Shown here piece by piece: positions 18,065 to 25,786 of a stretch of 27,677 nt of DNA (position 1 is its first letter; every line of letters begins with the position of its first letter). Made by a program: the position numbers and the translations under genes. This DNA comes from a virus, in the IMG/VR virus record IMGVR_UViG_3300025151_000227, positions 1 to 27,677 of that record, one strand, 5' to 3'. A model generated the notes under the pieces. That model made no database searches. It was not told the DNA's origin and saw nothing but the letters and a program-made list of their open reading frames with translations.

Positions 18065-18220
18065 TCATTTTTCACGCCAAAAGTGACCGCATTCGCGGCA
18101 TTCAAGCAACTTCAATTTTGTATTGGTGCCATTCAAATACATCGCTTGCAACCTATGCGGAATATGCCAGTGGCCGCAGCGACGGCACTTTGACTTCAAC
18201 CGGTCAAGGAGTCTCCCCAT
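18065..18220 (-). CDS. 51-residue zinc-ribbon microprotein
   Basis: I chose the ATG at 18220 because GGAGG lies about ten bases upstream. An in-frame ATG at 18259 has no such site. The protein reads MGRLLDRLKSKCRRCGHWH at the start and ends LLECRECGHFWREK. The two CxxCGH pairs are separated by about 23 residues, a classical zinc ribbon. It overlaps the upstream 34-residue ORF in another frame and is the last gene of the replication operon. Its stop codon touches the stop of the + strand operon. A role as transcription or replication accessory factor is a guess from the fold alone. Confidence 0.65.
   Translation of the reverse strand: MGRLLDRLKSKCRRCGHWHIPHRLQAMYLNGTNTKLKLLECRECGHFWREK
18068..18072 (+). 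terminator. Weak T-run after the structural operon
   Basis: Five T residues follow the last + strand stop by four bases. Archaeal termination can use short T-runs without a hairpin, so this is the only visible candidate for ending the left-arm transcript. It lies inside the 3' end of the opposite-strand zinc-ribbon gene. No matching T-run is visible for the right-arm transcript near 18060. Confidence 0.2.
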
Positions 18221-18308
18221 GCAAGTCAGCCTCCAAGCAGTCCTCGCAAATGCCTTCAATCAGATGGCACTTCATGCAAGAGCGGCGGCAGACCAAGCAC
18301 GCGGTCAC
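18204..18308 (-). CDS. 34-residue six-cysteine microprotein
   Basis: A GTG overlapping the thermosome stop (GTGA) opens a frame with three CxxC pairs: CLVC at 4-7, CMKC at 11-14 and CEDC at 21-24. It ends at a TGA inside the next gene. The junction type is the same as for most genes in this operon, and three regular CxxC pairs in 34 codons are unlikely by chance. The small size and lack of a clear upstream ribosome binding site leave doubt. If real, it would bind one or two metal ions. Confidence 0.45.
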   Translation of the reverse strand: MTACLVCRRSCMKCHLIEGICEDCLEADLHGETP

Positions 18309-19807
18309 TCCATCTGCCTCCGAGCAATGATGTCGTCAATACGTAGGATTGCGTTGCTGACTTCAGCGGCGCTCAAGACTGCCTGACGAACAAGCGCAGC
18401 GGGTTCCACCACCTGAGCCTCAAGCAAGTCCATCACACCACCATTGACCACATCGGGTCCGGCGAATGAGTTGCCGCTCATCAGTTCGTGGCGCATGTCA
18501 AGGATGGTGTTGAGGGGGTCGTGGCCTGCATTCTCAGCGATGGTGGCAGGAATGGACTCCAACCCGTCTGCAAACGCTTCAATGGCCATCTGAGCGCGTC
18601 CACCGATGGTGCTTGCGTGAGAGCGCAGATGCATGGCCATACGTGCGTAGGCGTTGCCGCCACCCACCACAACCATACCGTCACCCATGACGAGGGACAC
18701 GACACCAAGGGCATCATCAAACCCGCGCTCCACTTCATCAAGCGTGTGCGTCGTGGCACCGCGCAAAACGAGTGTGGCCTCGTTGCTCTCATGGTCGTTC
18801 TCCACGAACAAGTACCACACGTCGTTATGTCGCTCGCGGCGCACCTGTGCCTCAATGCTACCTTCGACCTCACTGGGCGTCTGATGAATCGTAGCACCAG
18901 TGGCACGGCTGAGCGCACGCACGGTGGACTCAGGGGTACGGCGTACCACCATGATGTCGTGCTTCTTCAAGTACGCAGCAACGTGGTCGTTCACGCCGTC
19001 ACGCACGAAGACAACGCCACCCTCGGGTAGCGCGTCCACAAGGTGCTTCGCGTCCGTGATGAGTGCTGCATTTCCGCCCTTCTTGTAGGACTGATACGCA
19101 TTCGCATCCATTTGCACCTGCACGTTGTCCTCACCCTTCTCATGGTCAAGACCGGTGTTGATGAGCACGATGTGACCGTAGCCATCAGACTCACTCTCAT
19201 GCACGTAGTCCTTGTTGACAATGATGCCACCGTACAGGTATGAGTCTTCAATGGAGCCACCGGGGAAGGACACGACCTTGACGCTCTCAGCGTCCCCGCC
19301 TGCTTTGCTCACGGCTTCAACGCACAGTTGCGACACTGTGTCAATGGACGATTCCAACGTCTTGCCGGTGATTGCAGTGCGTGCAACCCACGAAAGCACG
19401 TCCTTGCGGTAAAGCGAAACGTACTGCTCAAGATGTTCCACTGCCATTTGAGCGGCCTCATGGTACCCACGGCAGATGACGTTAGGATGCAGCCCCTTCT
19501 CAAACAGGGCTTCTGAATTACCGAGCAGGGCACCCGCAAGCACAACCGTACTCGTAGTACCGTCGTAGCACAGGCTTTCCTGCGTCTTGGCAATCTCGGC
19601 AATCATCTTGCCACCGGGATGCGACACGTCCAGTTCACGGAGAATCGTCGCACCGTCGTTTGTGACGATGACGTTGCCGCCACCATCAACCATCATCTTG
19701 TCCATACCCAACGGTCCCAGTGTGGACTTGACAGTTTCAGCAACCGTCTTTGCCGCCCTGATGTTGTGTACTTGCGCCTTGCTTTTGTTTGGTTCTTCAC
19801 TCACCAT
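18305..19807 (-). CDS. Group II chaperonin (thermosome subunit)
   Basis: This gene encodes 500 residues from an ATG after GGAGGTGGA. It is an ATP-driven protein-folding chamber subunit, slightly shorter than cellular thermosomes (about 540) because both tails are short. Visible motifs are [11 protein letters not shown] (31-41), TNDGATIL (49-56), [12 protein letters not shown] (81-92), [18 protein letters not shown] in the apical part (288-305), FDDALGVV with D364/D365, GGG at 382-384 and a C-terminal ILRIDDII. Two departures stand out. The usual GDGTT has Tyr for the first Gly, and the usual VVPGGGAxE reads [10 protein letters not shown], lacking Pro and Glu. The key Asp residues are kept, so ATPase activity is likely but may be altered. 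Its place in the replication operon marks it as a viral gene. It could assist folding of the giant structural proteins. Confidence 0.95.
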   Translation of the reverse strand: MVSEEPNKSKAQVHNIRAAKTVAETVKSTLGPLGMDKMMVDGGGNVIVTNDGATILRELDVSHPGGKMIAEIAKTQESLCYDGTTSTVVLAGALLGNSEALFEKGLHPNVICRGYHEAAQMAVEHLEQYVSLYRKDVLSWVARTAITGKTLESSIDTVSQLCVEAVSKAGGDAESVKVVSFPGGSIEDSYLYGGIIVNKDYVHESESDGYGHIVLINTGLDHEKGEDNVQVQMDANAYQSYKKGGNAALITDAKHLVDALPEGGVVFVRDGVNDHVAAYLKKHDIMVVRRTPESTVRALSRATGATIHQTPSEVEGSIEAQVRRERHNDVWYLFVENDHESNEATLVLRGATTHTLDEVERGFDDALGVVSLVMGDGMVVVGGGNAYARMAMHLRSHASTIGGRAQMAIEAFADGLESIPATIAENAGHDPLNTILDMRHELMSGNSFAGPDVVNGGVMDLLEAQVVEPAALVRQAVLSAAEVSNAILRIDDIIARRQME

Positions 19808-20409
19808 TCCACCTCCAAATCAATCACTTCCCCTGTCTTCATGACACGGGAGCGAATATAGCCGTTCGATTTACCGAACGTGTACAGGTCGTGCGTCAAG
19901 CGTGCGTCACTGAGGCAGTACTGTGCCACCTCGTCATACTTGCCTGCACGCCATGCTTCAGGTGCATCGTGGCTGCTCATCAGTTTTGCATCCGAAAGCG
20001 TGTGCTTTACCAAATCGCCAAGCGAGGATTGCACACCTCCCTTTACGGTCATACCTGCTTTTTGCACAAGCAACTTGGTGTCCACAATGGCATCGGACTT
20101 GCCAAGCAAGTCACCCGCAGTCCAACAGTCCAAAGCGTCACGCAGAACAGGCAGGTCAAACTTGCGAATGTTGTGTCCAAGGATGACGCCGCCATCTTCG
20201 ACGTGCTTGGTGAGGTCTTCGCCCAACGTTCGTGGGTGTAGGTCTTTGACCGTAGCATCAACATCAACGGCCTTGTTGCAGTACACGTTGCCTACGGCTC
20301 CATCCCACGTTGCAACCACGGTCGGCTCAAACGATGCAGTCTTGTCCCAACCACCAATCTCGTACGAGTAGTTGCCTGTTTCAATGTCCAATGCAAGCAC
20401 ATCACTCAT
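19801..20409 (-). CDS. DEDDy 3'-5' exonuclease (DnaQ/RNase H-like)
   Basis: This gene encodes 202 residues from the ATG at 20409, which overlaps the previous stop (ATGA) and follows AGGGTGGTG. A longer in-frame reading from 20469 runs back into the upstream gene. Exo I is LALDIETG (D8, E10), Exo II is [13 protein letters not shown] (D85), and Exo III is [12 protein letters not shown] with Tyr164 and Asp168 in the Y-x3-D form of DEDDy enzymes. Another conserved Asp lies in VDTKLL (110-115). There is no polymerase domain, so it is a stand-alone exonuclease, similar to predicted PolB-type exonucleases. It probably removes 3' ends during repair or recombination, or adds proofreading to the polymerase encoded at the right edge. 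It overlaps the thermosome start by seven bases. Confidence 0.9.
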   Translation of the reverse strand: MSDVLALDIETGNYSYEIGGWDKTASFEPTVVATWDGAVGNVYCNKAVDVDATVKDLHPRTLGEDLTKHVEDGGVILGHNIRKFDLPVLRDALDCWTAGDLLGKSDAIVDTKLLVQKAGMTVKGGVQSSLGDLVKHTLSDAKLMSSHDAPEAWRAGKYDEVAQYCLSDARLTHDLYTFGKSNGYIRSRVMKTGEVIDLEVEW

Positions 20410-20603
20410 GAAAACACCACCCTGTAATTCTTCATCACTTTGTTGGCTGCGTTGATACATGACTCGCAAGCAAAATACTGAGCCACAGGCTCACCATGTG
20501 TGGTCACTTGAGTGACCTCTATCAACTCTTCGTTGAGCAGGTACTCATCTTCACACGGGTCACCCGCTGAACCCCAGTACTTGACGCGAAACTCACAACG
20601 CAT
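20406..20603 (-). CDS. 65-residue protein with CxxC
   Basis: This gene encodes 65 residues. The ATG overlaps the previous stop (TAATG) and follows GGGTGATGCC. Cysteines lie at 3, 17, 46 and 49. The last pair sits in YFACESCINAANKVMK, so a single zinc site using distant cysteines is possible. The rest alternates short strands and a C-terminal helix. I recognise no family. It is coupled to both the upstream ATPase and the downstream exonuclease, which suggests a replication accessory role. Confidence 0.7.
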   Translation of the reverse strand: MRCEFRVKYWGSAGDPCEDEYLLNEELIEVTQVTTHGEPVAQYFACESCINAANKVMKNYRVVFS

Positions 20604-21997
20604 TAGGCATCACCCTTCCGTCGTAGGTAAATACGACCGCCGCTCTTCTTGGCGCTGAACAACTTGGAACCAAAGTCCTTGAAGTGACGCTCAGCCGAAC
20701 TCTTGGAAAGACCGGTGGCACTCATGTACGCTGCCACCACGTTCTGCTTCCTACGCCATCCGTCACCCATGCCTTCAATCTCATACTGCTGACAGACGTT
20801 GTATGCGCTCACCATGTCGTTGAGCAACTTCTGCTCCTTGTTCTTGTTGCCACCAATCTCCACGGAGTCCTCAAGCCATGAGATGAGATTGATGAACAGG
20901 TCGAGCAGAATTTCATGCGCCATGTCCACGTGGTGTGCTTGAATCACGTCACTACGCTCAAGCACGGCCATGTGAAGTGAAAAGATACCGAGGTAGTTTT
21001 CAATGGCGGGTGTGAACGAGGCCACAATTTCAGACATGGACGGGTCCATGTCACGTAGCAGGTCGTACACCTCCTCAGATGCCTGATGCAGTGCAATCTC
21101 GTAGTTTTCATCAGCAGTGAACATGTCCCACATATGAGACTGCACCAATTCTTCTTTCTCGTCCTTGTGCATTTCGTCCCACGTGGTGAATGAAATTTCA
21201 GCAAGGTTCAGCAACTTGTCCCGCACCCACTTCTGTGTTTCACGGAAGTACTCGTACAGGTCTTCGCGCGAGTACTCGGTCGTTACCGGCTTACGATAGA
21301 AGGTACTGAGGCGCTTCATGCTCACGCCTTGCCGCTCATCCATGTCCCAGTGCTTCCAGTACAGGAGAACACGTTGGAAGATACCTTTGGTTAGCACGTA
21401 CTCTTTCACACCCTTGGGAGGGTATGTCGTAATCCACATGGACACACTCGACTCAGCCTCGACCTTGTTCCCCTTCATGTGCTTGACAAGCGTGTTGTTA
21501 CCGCTGCCGACTGGGTTGCAGGCGGTTTGAAGGTACAGGACTGTCTCCTGACTGTGCTTACCGGGGTTGAGAATGATGGAACCTTCATCGAAGTTGATGG
21601 CCTTGCGACCTGCGAGCAACCCATCAATGGTTTCGTAATCACCTGTGGGCTTACCATCATCGTCCAACACGGCTTCCGTCGAGCCAATCAGCCCTGCGTC
21701 TGTACCCGATGCGAACAACTCGATGGGCACTTCAGCATGCTCGCAGATGTCACTGATGAAGTTCCAAGCAATGGACTTCCCTGTACGTGACGGTTGAATC
21801 CAAAACACGTGTACTCGGGGGTCAAGGTGCGTGTCACCGGTAGGAATGCGAACGTAGGGCAGGATGGCTTGACCCTGCACGAAGAAGAAGGACAGGAGGC
21901 CCGGTACCTCGTTCTTCATCGAAGTAAGCGAGAAGTGGTGCAGATATGCATTCAAGATGTCATGCTTCTGTACTGCCGTGTAGTTTTTCGGTTCCAT
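20603..21997 (-). CDS. P-loop ATPase with C-terminal winged helix, candidate replicative helicase
   Basis: This gene encodes 464 residues. I start at the ATG at 21997 because GGAGGAG lies just upstream; an ATG at 22015 would place that site inside the gene. Walker A is QPSRTGKS (68-75), with Gln in place of the first Gly. Walker B is AINFDEGS (D137, E138). A sensor-like strand SMWITTYPP follows at 186-194, and GIFQR with Arg209 is a candidate arginine finger. The last 55 residues look like a winged helix with a helix-turn-helix (SATGLSKSSAERHFKDF) and a wing (GGRIYLRR). The order of motifs is reminiscent of MCM-type AAA+ helicases and of DUF3987-like phage ATPases. Between the primase/nuclease genes and the exonuclease, a replicative helicase role is likely but not proven. 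Confidence 0.7.
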   Translation of the reverse strand: MEPKNYTAVQKHDILNAYLHHFSLTSMKNEVPGLLSFFFVQGQAILPYVRIPTGDTHLDPRVHVFWIQPSRTGKSIAWNFISDICEHAEVPIELFASGTDAGLIGSTEAVLDDDGKPTGDYETIDGLLAGRKAINFDEGSIILNPGKHSQETVLYLQTACNPVGSGNNTLVKHMKGNKVEAESSVSMWITTYPPKGVKEYVLTKGIFQRVLLYWKHWDMDERQGVSMKRLSTFYRKPVTTEYSREDLYEYFRETQKWVRDKLLNLAEISFTTWDEMHKDEKEELVQSHMWDMFTADENYEIALHQASEEVYDLLRDMDPSMSEIVASFTPAIENYLGIFSLHMAVLERSDVIQAHHVDMAHEILLDLFINLISWLEDSVEIGGNKNKEQKLLNDMVSAYNVCQQYEIEGMGDGWRRKQNVVAAYMSATGLSKSSAERHFKDFGSKLFSAKKSGGRIYLRRKGDA

Positions 21998-22030
21998 TGA
22001 ATCTCCTCCATTCATCTTCCCTTTGGTTGG

Positions 22031-22735
22031 TTAAATACCTCGGCGGACCTTTCGCTCCTGTTTGACGGCTTCTTCACTCGTCAGTACGTTGGTGAGAAGT
22101 CGTCGGCGTGATTCACCGAAACCCTTCACCTGCTTCAGTGACTCGGGGTGCGCCATCTCTTCGATGCTACCACACTTGTCGAGTAGCCTTTCTGCAATCT
22201 CACGCCCAATGCCCGGTATGGCCATCAACATGTCCATGCGAATGTCGTTGGATGATACACGGCGTAGCGCGTGGGCACCGTGCGCACTGGCGGGCTTGTG
22301 CAACTTGTCGTGCAAGCGTACGATGAACGATGCAGCCTCACTTGTATCAGTGGTGTACAAAACCTGACACTCAAAGTCAGCCATGATGCGAGCAAGCGTG
22401 CCCATCAGTTCGTTTTGTACACGCGAGTAGGACACCTTCTTGCCTGCGGCCTTGGCTTGGGCGAGGTACTTCTGGACCGAGCCGTGGACGACGAGGAAGA
22501 ACCGCTCAAAGTTGGCATCCATGTTGTCCAACTGACGCCACAGGTGACCGCTATGCGACGACATGAACAGGTCGTTGATGCTCTTGGCCTCAACCAACGC
22601 GCCGCCCAGTTGGTAGTCACCCACCACAAGGGACTGACGTACGACAACGAGGCCACTCTTCGCGGCTTTACGTTGCACTGATTCGCACAACATACCACGC
22701 TCATTTGAGTCAATGATGAGGTCAGGCTTCGGCAT
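22031..22735 (-). CDS. ERCC4-family (XPF/Hef-like) structure-specific nuclease
   Basis: This gene encodes 234 residues. It begins LIIDSNERG (D9) and has LVVGDYQLGG with D40, then VEAKSINDL with E49, K51 and D55. This matches the GD-Xn-ERKxxxD active site of ERCC4 nucleases except that Arg is Ala (EAK). The C-terminus carries two helix-hairpin-helix motifs, IPGIGREIAERLL at about 173 and VKGFGESRRRLL at about 203, as in XPF, Mus81 and archaeal Hef nuclease halves. No helicase domain is present. The family cuts branched DNA such as flaps and stalled forks. It would act on replication or recombination intermediates. The start overlaps the preceding stop (TGATG), and 33 bases separate it from the ATPase gene. 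Confidence 0.9.
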   Translation of the reverse strand: MPKPDLIIDSNERGMLCESVQRKAAKSGLVVVRQSLVVGDYQLGGALVEAKSINDLFMSSHSGHLWRQLDNMDANFERFFLVVHGSVQKYLAQAKAAGKKVSYSRVQNELMGTLARIMADFECQVLYTTDTSEAASFIVRLHDKLHKPASAHGAHALRRVSSNDIRMDMLMAIPGIGREIAERLLDKCGSIEEMAHPESLKQVKGFGESRRRLLTNVLTSEEAVKQERKVRRGI

Positions 22736-23049
22736 CAGTCAACCCCCCAGTAGCCTTTGTGAAGATGACAAGTTGAGTTTGGTTTAACTGCGGTTGTGGT
22801 ACACCGTTTCTTTGTTTTGTGATTCATGGCCGAGCACTGTGTTGCTCCTGCGTGACGACTGCAATAACCATTCTTTTCGTTGGCCCAGTAATTGCAACGA
22901 CCCCTGTTGTGAGGGCGTTGACCTTTACATCTCCATTCTTCAGAAGGCGGCTCCGAGCGACAGGAAGAACAAACAAATGTTGTCTCATCATGTTTGACTG
23001 CCTTACGAATACCCCACGTACCGCACAGAACACATTTCATTCGCGGCAT
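22735..23049 (-). CDS. Triple zinc-module protein
   Basis: This gene encodes 104 residues from the ATG at 23049, which overlaps the primase stop (TGATG). An upstream ATG at 23121 lies inside the primase gene and is rejected. An N-terminal ribbon reads CVLCG then CSSC about 20 residues later. Two tandem repeats follow: RCKGQ...GRCNYWANEKNGYCSRH and QCSAMNHKTKKRCTTTAV...CHLH. Each has the C-x7/9-C-x9-C-x2-H pattern seen in small phage proteins that end CxxH. All three could bind zinc. The likely roles are nucleic-acid binding or protein bridging between primase and nuclease, inferred only from position. Confidence 0.75.
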   Translation of the reverse strand: MPRMKCVLCGTWGIRKAVKHDETTFVCSSCRSEPPSEEWRCKGQRPHNRGRCNYWANEKNGYCSRHAGATQCSAMNHKTKKRCTTTAVKPNSTCHLHKGYWGVD

Positions 23050-24137
23050 CAGATGTCCCCCGTTCCGTCGTAGTACTTGCACTTCCCCATGCAATACCCT
23101 TCTTGATACAGGGTAGCACACGTTGCGCTTGAGTAGCCCGTCATCACGATGCTGCGTACCTGCTCGTCGGTCTTCTCAGGCTTGTAGTCAACCCAACCCT
23201 GTTGCGCAATGAATGAGTTGATGGTCAGCACATGCTCCTCCTTCTCTTCGTCCGTGATACGCCAATGCGGGAAGAACATGCGAAGGCGGTCTGCAAGGTA
23301 GGAGGCGAAGTGGTATCGCTCCCTGTGCGTAGGGTTGCCCCCACCCATCGCTCCCTGTGCAAGACAGGGCAGCACGTGAATATCAGACAGACTGGTGGTC
23401 GGTAGGCTCACCGGCTCAAGGTTCATCATCTGCTTGAGCACCGACTCCTTGACCTCAAACGTCACCGGTGTGGTACCGAGTGGTATGTAACCTGAGTGTG
23501 GTTCCATTGCCAGTTCCATCAGGTCGTCATATGAGGCTGAAAGAATCTGCTTGCTCGTCAACGGTACACCCCAACAATCACGACGAGCGTTGTACGAGTT
23601 CGGTATGCGAATCATACCGCTTGTGTCGAATGCCACAGTCGGGTCGTTGCAACGCAGCACACCAATGTCCTGCTCCCACTGGTTGATGAGCAAGCGTCCA
23701 GTGTACTTGATTTGAGACAACTCACCACCTGACTCGGGTTCAAGCGTGCGGTCAAGCGGAATCCAAACGTGGAAGCCACCACCGCTGAACCACACGAAGT
23801 GCTTGGTGTCGTGGCTCATCAGATACCTGTGCAACCTGCGTACTTCATCGTGCGGCTTGTCGAACGATACGTCTGCACCCTTAGCCTTGAAGTCCTTGCA
23901 GTCGAAGTCCATGACGAAATGATGGATGAGTGGGGTGTTGTAGTCCACACGGTGATGCTTCGGGGCAGTCGTCTTGTTGTACCCGTACGCCGTCATGTAC
24001 ACGTTGCCTGAACCACTCTTGCCGTTCCAGTACGACTCCAACTCTTCAGGCGTACGCACGATACGTCGCCACCCGCGTTCCCCGTTGCTTGGTAGTTCAA
24101 GCACTTCACGGGGAAAGTCGAGTGGTACGAACGTCAC
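23049..24137 (-). CDS. Archaeo-eukaryotic primase (AEP) small-subunit-like
   Basis: This gene encodes 362 residues from a GTG start after GTGGTGATACC, five bases past the previous stop. Motif I is HHFVMDFDCKDF (D77, D79), motif II is FSGGGFHVWIPLDR (H123), and motif III is FDTSGMIRIPNSYN (D171, R177). This is the standard D-x-D, s-x-H, D/R-x-P set of AEP primases. A C-terminal helical part ends in CATLYQEGYCMGKCKYY (C340, C349, C353), a compact Cys motif that may bind zinc or an Fe-S cluster and may stand in for the large-subunit domain. It would make primers for the PolB encoded upstream. No helicase domain is fused to it. Confidence 0.9.
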   Translation of the reverse strand: MTFVPLDFPREVLELPSNGERGWRRIVRTPEELESYWNGKSGSGNVYMTAYGYNKTTAPKHHRVDYNTPLIHHFVMDFDCKDFKAKGADVSFDKPHDEVRRLHRYLMSHDTKHFVWFSGGGFHVWIPLDRTLEPESGGELSQIKYTGRLLINQWEQDIGVLRCNDPTVAFDTSGMIRIPNSYNARRDCWGVPLTSKQILSASYDDLMELAMEPHSGYIPLGTTPVTFEVKESVLKQMMNLEPVSLPTTSLSDIHVLPCLAQGAMGGGNPTHRERYHFASYLADRLRMFFPHWRITDEEKEEHVLTINSFIAQQGWVDYKPEKTDEQVRSIVMTGYSSATCATLYQEGYCMGKCKYYDGTGDI

Positions 24138-24141
24138 GGTA

Positions 24142-24435
24142 TCACCACTTGTTCATCAGGTCGTCAAGGTTAGACTCCAACATCTCCACCAGTTCACTAC
24201 GCTTTGATGGCTTGAGCCATGACGGGTGTACCGTGTAGTGAACGTCGTTGAAGTAGGTTGGCCCCTCGTTTTCATCGAGCCATTGGTCAAGGGTGTGCTG
24301 CTTGTACACAACGCGCACGAATGGCGCACGGTTGGGCAGCAGCCCCCGTGCGCTTGAGGTCATGACCCGCACCCTGTTGGGCGGAGTGATGCGCTCTCGT
24401 AGGCGCTCTTCAATTTCATATGCAATGTCGTTCAT
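24142..24435 (-). CDS. 97-residue protein of unknown function
   Basis: This gene encodes 97 residues. The ATG overlaps the nuclease stop (ATGA) and follows GGAGAGAG. The N-terminal helix EIEERLRERI is followed by RVRVMTSS, a strand FVRVVYKQHTLDQWLDE, then VHYTVHPSWLKPSKRSELVE and a final helix. No Cys and no recognised motif. The tight coupling to the Cas4-like nuclease upstream and the primase downstream suggests it belongs to the replication module. Confidence 0.75.
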   Translation of the reverse strand: MNDIAYEIEERLRERITPPNRVRVMTSSARGLLPNRAPFVRVVYKQHTLDQWLDENEGPTYFNDVHYTVHPSWLKPSKRSELVEMLESNLDDLMNKW

Positions 24436-25460
24436 TCTGCTCTCTCCAATTCATCAAGGTATTTGTCTGTCACTGACCAAAAATCGCAATGCTCATGAAA
24501 TGAACACCAGTTGCATTTCATCAACTGCTCTTCCCACGGAAGCACGTTCCCCTCCTTGTCGCGCTTGGGCCTACCGAGCCACGGGTTGGGTGGGAAGTCC
24601 ATGTTCACGTGAGCAGTAACGAGTTTCTTCAGTGCGTTCTCAACACTGGTGAGTGTACGTGTTTTGACTTCCTCGTACACAAGAGCGTTGCGTTCACCAT
24701 CTTTCTCAGCACCACCGGGAAACTCCCATCCCCAGTGAGAAATAGGCAGAAACTCAGCGTGTGGACTGTTGTTCAGGAACATCTGATAGAAGCCCATTTC
24801 CTTGCGCATCTTCGTCAGACCATTACTGTTCTTCCACTTACCCGTCTTCAGTTCCATGAGTGCGAAAGTACCGTGTCCCGTGTAAAAGATGGAATCAATG
24901 AAACCCGACAAGTGAACGGGAATGTGCTCTCCCTCCACTTCGACATAACGGTTGGCGTGTACGTGTGCTTCAACGGACACGGGACGCCAGTTCTTCACCC
25001 CACCATGGATGAGGCGTTGGTACTGCCACTCCAACCATTGGAGAATCTGCTCCGGCTCACCTAACACGTACGGCTCAGGCGGCTCAGGAGTAGCATGAGT
25101 GTAAAACAACTCGCGGGCCTCTTCGGTCTTCCCGTTTTCGTGAAGGTTCACGACTTCTTCCTCGGCATTAAAATCAGCCCAAAAGAACTCAACGAAGTCG
25201 TGGACGTTAGAACCACGGGTCATGGCATCGTTCTGCTCTTCTTTGATGCGCAAGAATCGCTTGATGTAGTACTGTTGTGAACACCAACCGTAGTCGCTAA
25301 GGCTTGACTTGGAAATGCGGAGGATGGAGCCGTCTTGGTCGTTGGGGTTCCAGTCGTACCTGCTACGGCGGTACCACTCGGCCTCCTCAGTGTGACCTGT
25401 TTCGGCCTCGTACTCGTCAATGGACTGGCGACTATCATCACCCGTAGGGTTCCACCTCAC
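24432..25460 (-). CDS. Cas4/RecB-like PD-(D/E)XK nuclease with Fe-S cysteines
   Basis: This gene encodes 342 residues from a GTG that overlaps the stop of the upstream zinc-ribbon gene (GTGA). The core reads RISKSSLSDYGWC (C60), RGSNVHDFVEFF (H87), LSGFIDSIF (D189) and ALMELKTGKW (E203, K205), then YQMFLNN (Q226). The cysteines C316, C319 and C325 in CNWCSFHEHC, together with C60, form the four-Cys pattern of the Fe-S cluster in Cas4, AddB and related exonucleases. The family degrades or resects DNA ends. Similar genes are frequent in archaeal viruses. No Cas1, Cas2 or CRISPR repeats are present, so a replication/recombination role is more likely than spacer acquisition. Confidence 0.9.
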   Translation of the reverse strand: MRWNPTGDDSRQSIDEYEAETGHTEEAEWYRRSRYDWNPNDQDGSILRISKSSLSDYGWCSQQYYIKRFLRIKEEQNDAMTRGSNVHDFVEFFWADFNAEEEVVNLHENGKTEEARELFYTHATPEPPEPYVLGEPEQILQWLEWQYQRLIHGGVKNWRPVSVEAHVHANRYVEVEGEHIPVHLSGFIDSIFYTGHGTFALMELKTGKWKNSNGLTKMRKEMGFYQMFLNNSPHAEFLPISHWGWEFPGGAEKDGERNALVYEEVKTRTLTSVENALKKLVTAHVNMDFPPNPWLGRPKRDKEGNVLPWEEQLMKCNWCSFHEHCDFWSVTDKYLDELERAE

Positions 25461-25600
25461 ACCTTCACCCCATCGTACTCGACGTGTTCACAGGGTAGGC
25501 AGATGTGACCGATAGGTACAGTCACGTTCTTAGGGCGCAGGTAACACCTACGCATCAACGCCTCACATTTCGGGCAATAGACGTACGGTACACGACCCAT
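25457..25600 (-). CDS. 47-residue zinc-ribbon microprotein
   Basis: The ATG overlaps the stop of the MazG-like gene (TAATG) after GGTGAGGGAG, and the TGA overlaps the GTG start of the nuclease gene, so the frame fills the interval exactly. The protein begins MGRVPYVYCPKCEALMRRC and ends ICLPCEHVEYDGVKV. CPKC at 9-12 and CLPC at 34-37 form a zinc ribbon with a 21-residue loop. It could be a small partner of the Fe-S nuclease or of replication enzymes. No family is recognised. Confidence 0.7.
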   Translation of the reverse strand: MGRVPYVYCPKCEALMRRCYLRPKNVTVPIGHICLPCEHVEYDGVKV

Positions 25601-25785
25601 TACTCCCTCACCTCGTCCATCAGACGCTCAACGTACACGGCGGCATCCATCAGTTCCTCTTGCAAGTGCTGAAGCCACGCGAGTAGGTCAAGGTCATCAC
25701 GCTCCATCGTGACTCCGTACTTGGCTTTGCCGACATCTGCGCGGCTGCGAATCTTGGCGATGACGCGCTCTTCAATGTCACTCAT
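25600..25785 (-). CDS. MazG-like NTP pyrophosphohydrolase fold, short
   Basis: This gene encodes 61 residues. The sequence has RADVGKAKYGVTMERDDLD then WLQHLQEELMDAAVYVERL. A GK-x-KYG segment followed by an EE-x-x-DA helix is typical of short phage MazG-like or DUF-type all-alpha pyrophosphatases, where the EExxD acidic residues bind magnesium. Only one EExxD motif is visible, so the protein would have to form a multimer to make an active site. A role in cleaning the nucleotide pool is known for the family and fits a replication operon. Activity here is inferred. Confidence 0.65.
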   Translation of the reverse strand: MSDIEERVIAKIRSRADVGKAKYGVTMERDDLDLLAWLQHLQEELMDAAVYVERLMDEVRE

Positions 25786-25786
25786 A

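Noticed and set aside
18305-19807. Thermosome as evidence of a cellular chromosome
   Set aside because: It is embedded in an overlapping operon with viral-type replication genes next to tail genes, with altered motifs; viral thermosomes are known from magroviruses.
22029-22037. TATTTAA on the minus strand as an archaeal TATA box for the ATPase gene
   Set aside because: It spans the stop codon of the ERCC4 gene and leaves barely enough room for a leader before the ribosome binding site; no BRE-like purine stretch is visible. It may be chance.
24432-25460. Cas4-like nuclease as part of a CRISPR-Cas locus
   Set aside because: No Cas1, Cas2 or direct-repeat array is present, and such nucleases are common in archaeal viruses without CRISPR.
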